Positions 6,539-10,085 of a DNA stretch of 10,085 nucleotides are shown in pieces. The translations under genes were made by a program, and so were the position numbers. Source of the stretch: Pavlovales sp. CCMP2436 (lineage: Eukaryota; Haptophyta; Pavlovophyceae; Pavlovales). The notes beneath the pieces were generated by a model, which searched no databases, was not told the origin of the DNA, and worked only from the letters and a program-made list of their open reading frames with translations. Where the stretch lies: contig MU631579.1 in the NCBI GenBank assembly GCA_026770615.1, forward strand, positions 169,722-179,806, in the 5' to 3' direction. Position 1 is the first letter of the stretch, and each line of letters opens with the position of its first letter.

Positions 6539-7294
6539 GAGCTCGACCAGGGCTACCGGCGCTTCAGCTACCCCAACAGCACGGACGCACACAACCGTGC
6601 GTCGACGCAGCGCGAGGCCCGCCGCGTGGATGGTGACAGTTTCACCGTCCCCACACACGCTGTGTTCGACTCCGGTGCCACAGTAAGCATGGCACCGAGG
6701 GAACTGCTCCACTCTATGAGAAAGATGAAGGGCCGCGTTCGCTGGGGCGATGGCCGCATCCTGGATATCAGGGAGAAGGGCATGCTCCTGATGGACCTCA
6801 AGTGCGCGTGCACTGGCGTCACGCAGGCAGTGCGCATGCTCTGCTGGGCAGCTCCGAGCATGGAGATGCCCCTCCAGGCCGTGCAAGCTTTCACGTCCGA
6901 GGGCATCACAGTCTCTTTCAAACCGACGGGGGCGACAGTGGACTTTTCCAAGCAGGGAGGAGTAGTGATGGGCCTGGACGAGCAGTCAATGATGCAGGTC
7001 ACCATCCACATGCCGGGAGACCAGCTCCCGCCACGGCACTACCCCGTGCCCATGAGGCAACCCTCCTCAGCTGGGAAGGGATACGCCGCCTACACCACCA
7101 CTGCCAAGCCGCAGGGGGGGCACGGCGGAGGAGGCTTCGGTGGCGGCGCTACCACCCGAGGCCGTGACTTCGCCAGAGGCACCACGGGCAGAGGCAACCA
7201 GGGAGGGCGGAGCGTGCAGTCGAGGGCGCCGTCTCAGCCGATCTTCGACCGCCTGGGGAAGAGGACACACGCGGACCTGCACCCAAATGCCTAA
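6539..7294 (+). CDS. Copia-type aspartic protease with Gly/Arg-rich tail
   Basis: In frame with gag beyond its TAG; the first Met is at 6626. The retropepsin active site AVFDSGATVSM lies at residues 12-22 counted from that Met, with catalytic Asp 15. It is followed by the spacing typical of copia proteases: a GDGR turn near 41-44 and a hydrophobic strand before LQAVQAF. The segment ITVSFKPTGATVDF and GVVMGLDEQ (94-120) resembles the pre-integrase region. Residues 164-195 form a Gly/Arg-rich, RGG-like stretch (GGHGGGGFGGG, TTGRGNQGGR). The protease would process the gag-pol polyprotein in virus-like particles. TAA at 7292-7294 ends the frame. A better-looking sequence then continues in frame 1 (AELEAQSRHKLAAEDDWL, 7309-7362), which indicates a frameshift at about 7270-7310. 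Confidence 0.75.
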   Translation, partial: ELDQGYRRFSYPNSTDAHNRASTQREARRVDGDSFTVPTHAVFDSGATVSMAPRELLHSMRKMKGRVRWGDGRILDIREKGMLLMDLKCACTGVTQAVRMLCWAAPSMEMPLQAVQAFTSEGITVSFKPTGATVDFSKQGGVVMGLDEQSMMQVTIHMPGDQLPPRHYPVPMRQPSSAGKGYAAYTTTAKPQGGHGGGGFGGGATTRGRDFARGTTGRGNQGGRSVQSRAPSQPIFDRLGKRTHADLHPNA

Positions 7295-7308
7295 GGCCCA
7301 CGTCTGGC

Positions 7309-7395
7309 GCCGAGCTGGAAGCACAGTCCCGCCACAAGCTTGCGGCGGAAGACGACTGGCTAGCTCTTTTTGTCAACGAGATTGGGCATCGCTAA
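7309..7395 (+). pseudogene. Frame-1 segment linking protease and integrase
   Basis: A short charged segment, AELEAQSRHKLAAEDDWL followed by ALFVNEIGHR, reads in frame 1 and ends in TAA at 7393-7395. Frame 2 here contains a TAG (7358-7360) and poor sequence. The EIGHR end abuts the frame-2 RLGIANKQLL start of the integrase, so a second shift lies at about 7380-7393. This fits the pre-integrase/zinc-binding region of copia Pol interrupted by two compensating indels. Confidence 0.45.
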
Positions 7396-8488
7396 CAAGC
7401 AGTTGCTTCAGCGCTCGCTTTTGAGCGGATCTGTCCTGGATATGGACAGCAGACAGCCACGACAGGCTGCTCTCAGCACTCTGACTGACGCGCGCATGCG
7501 AAAGTCAATCTTCTCCGTACCTATGCCTAGGGCGAAACTACCGGGTCAGATAACTCATTTAGATATCTTAACAATATCAAAAGTGAACCTGCCCGTCGGC
7601 ACCGATGGAAGTTCCCTGAGGATGCGATATGGCCTCGTCTGTCTAGACGACGCTTCGAACCTGGGTTGGGTTTACTTTGGAAAACATATTAGGGGAATTG
7701 CACGTCTGCTAAGACTGTGGTTCCTGGAGCTTGGCACCCACGCTAACTTGGGCACACATCTCCTTCTCGGCCCTGGCTTTGGGCAACGGAGAATTCATAC
7801 GGATGGAGGCACGAACCTCAACTCAGAGGACATTGATGATCAATTGACTGAGTTCGGATTGTCAGCGAATGTGGCCTCCGCGCACGACACGCCGGAATCC
7901 AATGGCAAGGTCGAGCGCTACATCGGGACCCTCTCGGCAGATACGAGAGAAATCCTGGCCATGTCCAAGGTGCCAAACAGGCACTGGCACTGGGCGATGC
8001 GACATGTCTGTGTAGCACGCAACATGCTCGCATCACAACAGATCGTACGAGACAACGTCCGCATCTGGGTCTCGCTGCATGAGATTTTCTTCGGCAGACG
8101 ACCGACAGCTAAACACCTAGCCGTGTTCGGAGCTTCTTGCAGGATGCTCCTCATCGGCCCGGCCAGAAAGAAGAGCGGCAAGCTCGGCCTCTCGATGGAA
8201 CAGGGAGTCATTCTGGGCTACGGAGGGGATGGCGTGCAATATGGAGATTCCATGCGCTTGATCCTTGGGTACATCGTCCTCTTAGCAAACGGCACGGTGA
8301 ACTTCTCTCGGCACGTACAGATCGACGAGAGAGAGCTTGTCGAGAGGGGGGATCCACACTCCTTGGAGGGTGGATATCGACTCGTTCGAGGGGATCTCGA
8401 ACGAGAAGAGGAACGACCAAGCTCCCATCCCGCACGACTCCAACAAGCAGGTCAAAACGACCACCGGCAAGCCTGTGACAGCCACTGA
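7370..8488 (+). CDS. Copia-type integrase (DDE core)
   Basis: A 372-residue ORF; residues 5-330 look authentic. The catalytic triad is Asp 65 in ITHLDILTIS, Asp 145 in RIHTDGGTNL and Glu 182 in TPESNGKVERY. The last two are separated by 36 residues, close to the DD35E spacing of retroviral and copia integrases. Downstream come the copia hallmarks HEIFFGRRPTAKHLAVFG (237-254), an ILGYGGDG segment (281-288) and a SRHVQIDE segment (313-320). The enzyme inserts element cDNA into the host genome. The N-terminal zinc-binding region appears damaged: where a CxxC pair precedes a basic MR motif in relatives, this copy reads LSTLTDARMRK with no cysteines. Sequence after residue 330 is out of frame; the acidic linker continues in frame 3 to about 8610. 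The nominal Met at 7370 is probably not a true start. Confidence 0.85.
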   Translation: MSTRLGIANKQLLQRSLLSGSVLDMDSRQPRQAALSTLTDARMRKSIFSVPMPRAKLPGQITHLDILTISKVNLPVGTDGSSLRMRYGLVCLDDASNLGWVYFGKHIRGIARLLRLWFLELGTHANLGTHLLLGPGFGQRRIHTDGGTNLNSEDIDDQLTEFGLSANVASAHDTPESNGKVERYIGTLSADTREILAMSKVPNRHWHWAMRHVCVARNMLASQQIVRDNVRIWVSLHEIFFGRRPTAKHLAVFGASCRMLLIGPARKKSGKLGLSMEQGVILGYGGDGVQYGDSMRLILGYIVLLANGTVNFSRHVQIDERELVERGDPHSLEGGYRLVRGDLEREEERPSSHPARLQQAGQNDHRQACDSH

Positions 8489-8620
8489 CAAAGGCTCCGC
8501 CCCTGTTGACAGACCAATCCTCTACTCGGATGACGATTCGAGCACGAGTGGTAAGGACACGGAGGAGGAACTGGACCGTCGTGATGGCCTCACAAGCGTG
8601 CGAGTAAGAAGGTATATTAT
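8385..8620 (+). pseudogene. Acidic post-integrase linker of the copia element, frameshifted and truncated
   Basis: In frame 3 the sequence IDSFEGISNEKRNDQ, then SNKQVKTTTGKPVTATDKGS and LYSDDDSSTSGKDTEEELD continues where integrase similarity fades in frame 2. Such hydrophilic linkers normally separate integrase from RT in copia Pol. After RVRRYIIGYC (about 8600-8630) the codons give way to AT-rich and (CA)n DNA. The frame itself stays open to 8729 only by reading through the microsatellite. RT is missing. Confidence 0.5.
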
Positions 8621-8673
8621 AGGGTATTGCACACACAGGAGACCTGTCAGGGACAGACGTATTTTTAGATATT

Positions 8674-8701
8674 TACACACATACACACACACACACACAC
8701 A
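8674..8701 (+). repeat. (CA)n microsatellite
   Basis: An uninterrupted alternating AC run except for one ATAC step at 8680-8683. It begins right after the point where copia coding sequence is lost. Confidence 0.9.
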
Positions 8702-8825
8702 GAGTCAGGCAGACTGTGGTCTTGCTTGAGCTAAAAACCACGTGAAAGTATGGCTCAGTTCATAAGTTATTATTTATTTATTTATGAATACTAGTGATTC
8801 AGCATGGTTCACGTCGGGAGTGTTT

Positions 8826-8831
8826 AATAAA
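8826..8831 (+). promoter_or_regulatory. Possible poly(A) signal AATAAA
   Basis: The canonical hexamer lies about 210 bp past the end of copia coding sequence on the same strand, after a TTATTTATTTATTTAT tract (8770-8785). It could serve transcripts reading out of the element. In AT-rich DNA the hexamer is common, so support is weak. Confidence 0.25.
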
Positions 8832-9411
8832 GTGTTACAAATACAAGTGCCAGTGGTGTTCGTTCTCACTGACGTGGGCGACGTCAAACATCAGTCTTGG
8901 CAGTAGGAGTGGTTAAGGTGAAGTTGGTGACGAACTCGTAGCAGATATGTCACAGCCCCCCCCTCCCACCCACCCACACCGTTACATTATACGTGCACAC
9001 ACTGACACACACGTGCGTCACACGCACAAATTCAAGTGCCGACCCTACTCGATCATGCCAATTGCCTTCACGACGTGGTCCTCCGCCGTCTGCGTGGTCA
9101 ACCGTGAAGGTGACGGCATTATTGCGGCGGCCTTGACGATTATTTTGAAATAGACGAGCTAATAGCTAATATACTTCTAATGGAGCGAAACTACTTGGTT
9201 CAACTGCCAATTCCAGCCAAGCCGATGGCCCGCGCATGGCCCTCCGTGTGCTCGCGCGCGCATGTGGCGTTGCCCTGCGCCGTGCAGATCTCGGCCGCAC
9301 GTGCGTGGTGCTGTGCGGCTTGCGCCGGCTGTCCCGCCGTGATCGGGGGGGAGGGTGGGGGTTGTTGACTGGGGGAAGGTGGTTAATAGCAGATTATTAT
9401 TAGCGGGTATA

Positions 9412-9421
9412 ATAGTGTGCA
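9412..9421 (+). repeat. Third copy of the inverted-repeat core ATAGTGTGCA
   Basis: Ten bases identical to 3183-3192 (plus) and to the complement of 4170-4179. A nearby ATAGCAGAT (9386-9394) also matches 4201-4209 beside the right arm. It could be a relic end of a related unit. Confidence 0.3.
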
Positions 9422-9447
9422 CTAAAGTTCCAATTAGTCTACATGTC

Positions 9448-9474
9448 CCGCCCTTTTTTTTCTTTTCTTTTTAG
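9448..9474 (+). promoter_or_regulatory. Polypyrimidine tract plus AG, resembling a 3' splice site
   Basis: A pyrimidine run of about 25 bases ends in TTTTTAG and is followed by GTGCAG, the look of a spliceosomal acceptor. All downstream plus-strand frames close quickly, so no coding exon follows; it could serve a non-coding exon or be chance. Confidence 0.2.
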
Positions 9475-9503
9475 GTGCAGACGGCCATTCTTTGTGCGTG
9501 TTA

Positions 9504-9525
9504 ATCATCATCATCATTATCATTA
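9504..9525 (+). repeat. TCA/ATC trinucleotide microsatellite
   Basis: About seven near-perfect ATC units with one ATT interruption. Confidence 0.7.
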
Positions 9526-9546
9526 CTGCTGGGGCTCTGCTCTTTA

Positions 9547-9572
9547 TGAATCCCTTGCCGGGAAGGGATTCA
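9547..9572. repeat. Perfect 10-bp hairpin with 6-nt loop
   Basis: TGAATCCCTT (9547-9556), loop GCCGGG, then AAGGGATTCA (9563-9572), an exact inverted repeat. There is no U-run after it, so it is not a bacterial-style terminator. It lies in non-coding DNA, and its role is unknown. Confidence 0.7.
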
Positions 9573-10013
9573 CAAATTTAGGCGAGAAGTAGTAGTACTG
9601 TAAGCTGTGAACTGGTCTGTAACCAATTACGGGTTCAAATTTCGGTAGCAACCGAGACCTGGCTCCAGCAGTAGGATAGCACCTGCCAGCATATTGTATA
9701 ACTTGTGCAGCAGGCAATGGGCGACGCAGCGCTCGGACCAGCACAACTTCGGGGACAGTCAGACCCCAGCTTAAATCCCTATCCATACTAAAATTTGCCA
9801 CACCGCCAGCCAGAACCCCCCCTACACTTAAATATTAATACATAACACCAGTAGGCGCACCTGTCCTGCCGAGTTGTACGTGGAGGCGGCCATTCCGTGC
9901 AACCACGAATCGTTCGGGTACTGCGCAGGGGCGGATTGGGGGGGGGGTGCAGGGGGGGCAGTCCGCAGGCAGTAGAGGACTCGGGCAAGCACAACGGGCA
10001 GGGCATGTAGCAT

Positions 10014-10037
10014 ATTCTGCTTTTTATTCTGCTTTTT
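10014..10037 (+). repeat. Two tandem copies of ATTCTGCTTTTT
   Basis: A perfect 12-bp unit repeated at 10014-10025 and 10026-10037, near the right edge of the window. Confidence 0.8.
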
Positions 10038-10085
10038 ATATTACACGGGGTTGGCGACTGGGCCCTATTCTTTCAGCCGGCGGGA

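Larger units (their letters stand above)
5870..8620 (+). mobile_element. Truncated Ty1/copia-type retrotransposon (gag, protease, integrase)
   Basis: The order is gag-like ORF, DSGA aspartic protease, linker, integrase, which is the copia (Pseudoviridae) order with integrase ahead of RT. The reading frame is the same (frame 2) for gag, protease and the integrase core. It is broken by a TAG at 6536-6538, by excursions into frame 1 (about 7295-7393) and by a shift near 8365-8385. After the integrase an acidic linker (SDDDSSTSGKDTEEE) continues to about 8610, where coding character ends. RT and RNase H are absent, and I found no LTR, primer-binding site or polypurine tract on either side. The element is therefore truncated at the 3' end and probably at the 5' end too. 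Confidence 0.8.
8702..10085. other. AT-richer, apparently non-coding region with simple repeats
   Basis: No convincing gene. ORFs are short and lack recognisable motifs. The longest minus-strand ones are 85 residues at 9544-9801 and about 60-70 residues near 9788-10013, the latter mostly Pro/Ala low complexity. The region holds T/A-rich runs (8767-8785), C-rich and CA-rich stretches (8950-9030), G runs (9346-9360 and 9938-9958), a TCA-type repeat (9504-9525), a hairpin (9547-9572) and a tandem repeat (10014-10037). Base composition is clearly less GC-rich than the left 6 kb. Confidence 0.6.

Noticed and set aside
8640..8729. Continuation of copia Pol through the (CA)n tract
   Set aside because: Reads as Thr/His repeat from the microsatellite and lacks any RT motif.
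5600..8900. LTRs flanking the copia fragment
   Set aside because: No long direct repeat, TG...CA ends, primer-binding site or polypurine tract could be found by eye on either side.
9620..9660. GGGTTCAAATT resembling a tRNA T-arm
   Set aside because: The flanking bases do not form the 5-bp T-stem, and no anticodon or acceptor stems can be placed around it.
9544..9801. 85-codon minus-strand ORF
   Set aside because: Natural-looking composition but no motif, no homologue recognised, and its C-terminus is formed by the perfect hairpin; not enough to call a gene.
10006..10042. TATAAAAAG on the minus strand ahead of a 61-codon ORF (10013-9828)
   Set aside because: The TATA-like word is produced by the 12-bp tandem repeat, and the ORF is short and Pro/Ala-rich with no recognisable motif.

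Overview
This window looks like nuclear DNA from a GC-rich single-celled eukaryote. A microalga such as a haptophyte or a similar phytoplankton lineage is the most likely source, but that is an inference from protein style and not a firm placement. The evidence is two eukaryotic retroelements, an ankyrin-repeat protein of a style I associate with such algae, Pro- and Gly/Arg-rich low-complexity segments, (CA)n and other microsatellites, and no bacterial operon structure or ribosome-binding sites.

Layout. (1) Positions 1-3155, minus strand: a decayed retroelement. A 445-residue gag-like ORF with a long proline-rich linker is followed, after one in-frame TAG, by a reverse transcriptase (RT) broken by at least two frameshifts and running off the left edge. 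(2) Positions 3182-4180: a 999-bp unit bounded by a perfect 14-bp inverted repeat, with a 9-bp direct repeat just outside each end. It contains an unrecognised 253-residue minus-strand ORF. (3) Positions 4369-5871, minus strand: an ankyrin-repeat protein with about seven repeats and a non-ankyrin C-terminal domain. Two compensating frameshifts interrupt its middle. (4) Positions 5870-8620, plus strand: a Ty1/copia-type retroelement fragment with a gag-like ORF, an aspartic protease, a Gly/Arg-rich linker and an integrase core with its DDE residues. It carries a stop and frameshifts, and it ends before any RT/RNase H, with no LTRs visible. (5) Positions 8620-10085: AT-richer, apparently non-coding DNA with microsatellites, a possible poly(A) signal, a perfect hairpin and a short tandem repeat.

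How it fits together. This is an accessory, transposon-rich locus. The only candidate host gene is the ankyrin protein. Its start codon and the first Met of the copia gag share one CATG palindrome on opposite strands, so a mobile-element junction sits at or very near the 5' end of that gene. All retroelement ORFs are interrupted, so neither element is autonomous as read. Several ±1 breaks fall in GC-rich runs, and some could be sequencing errors.
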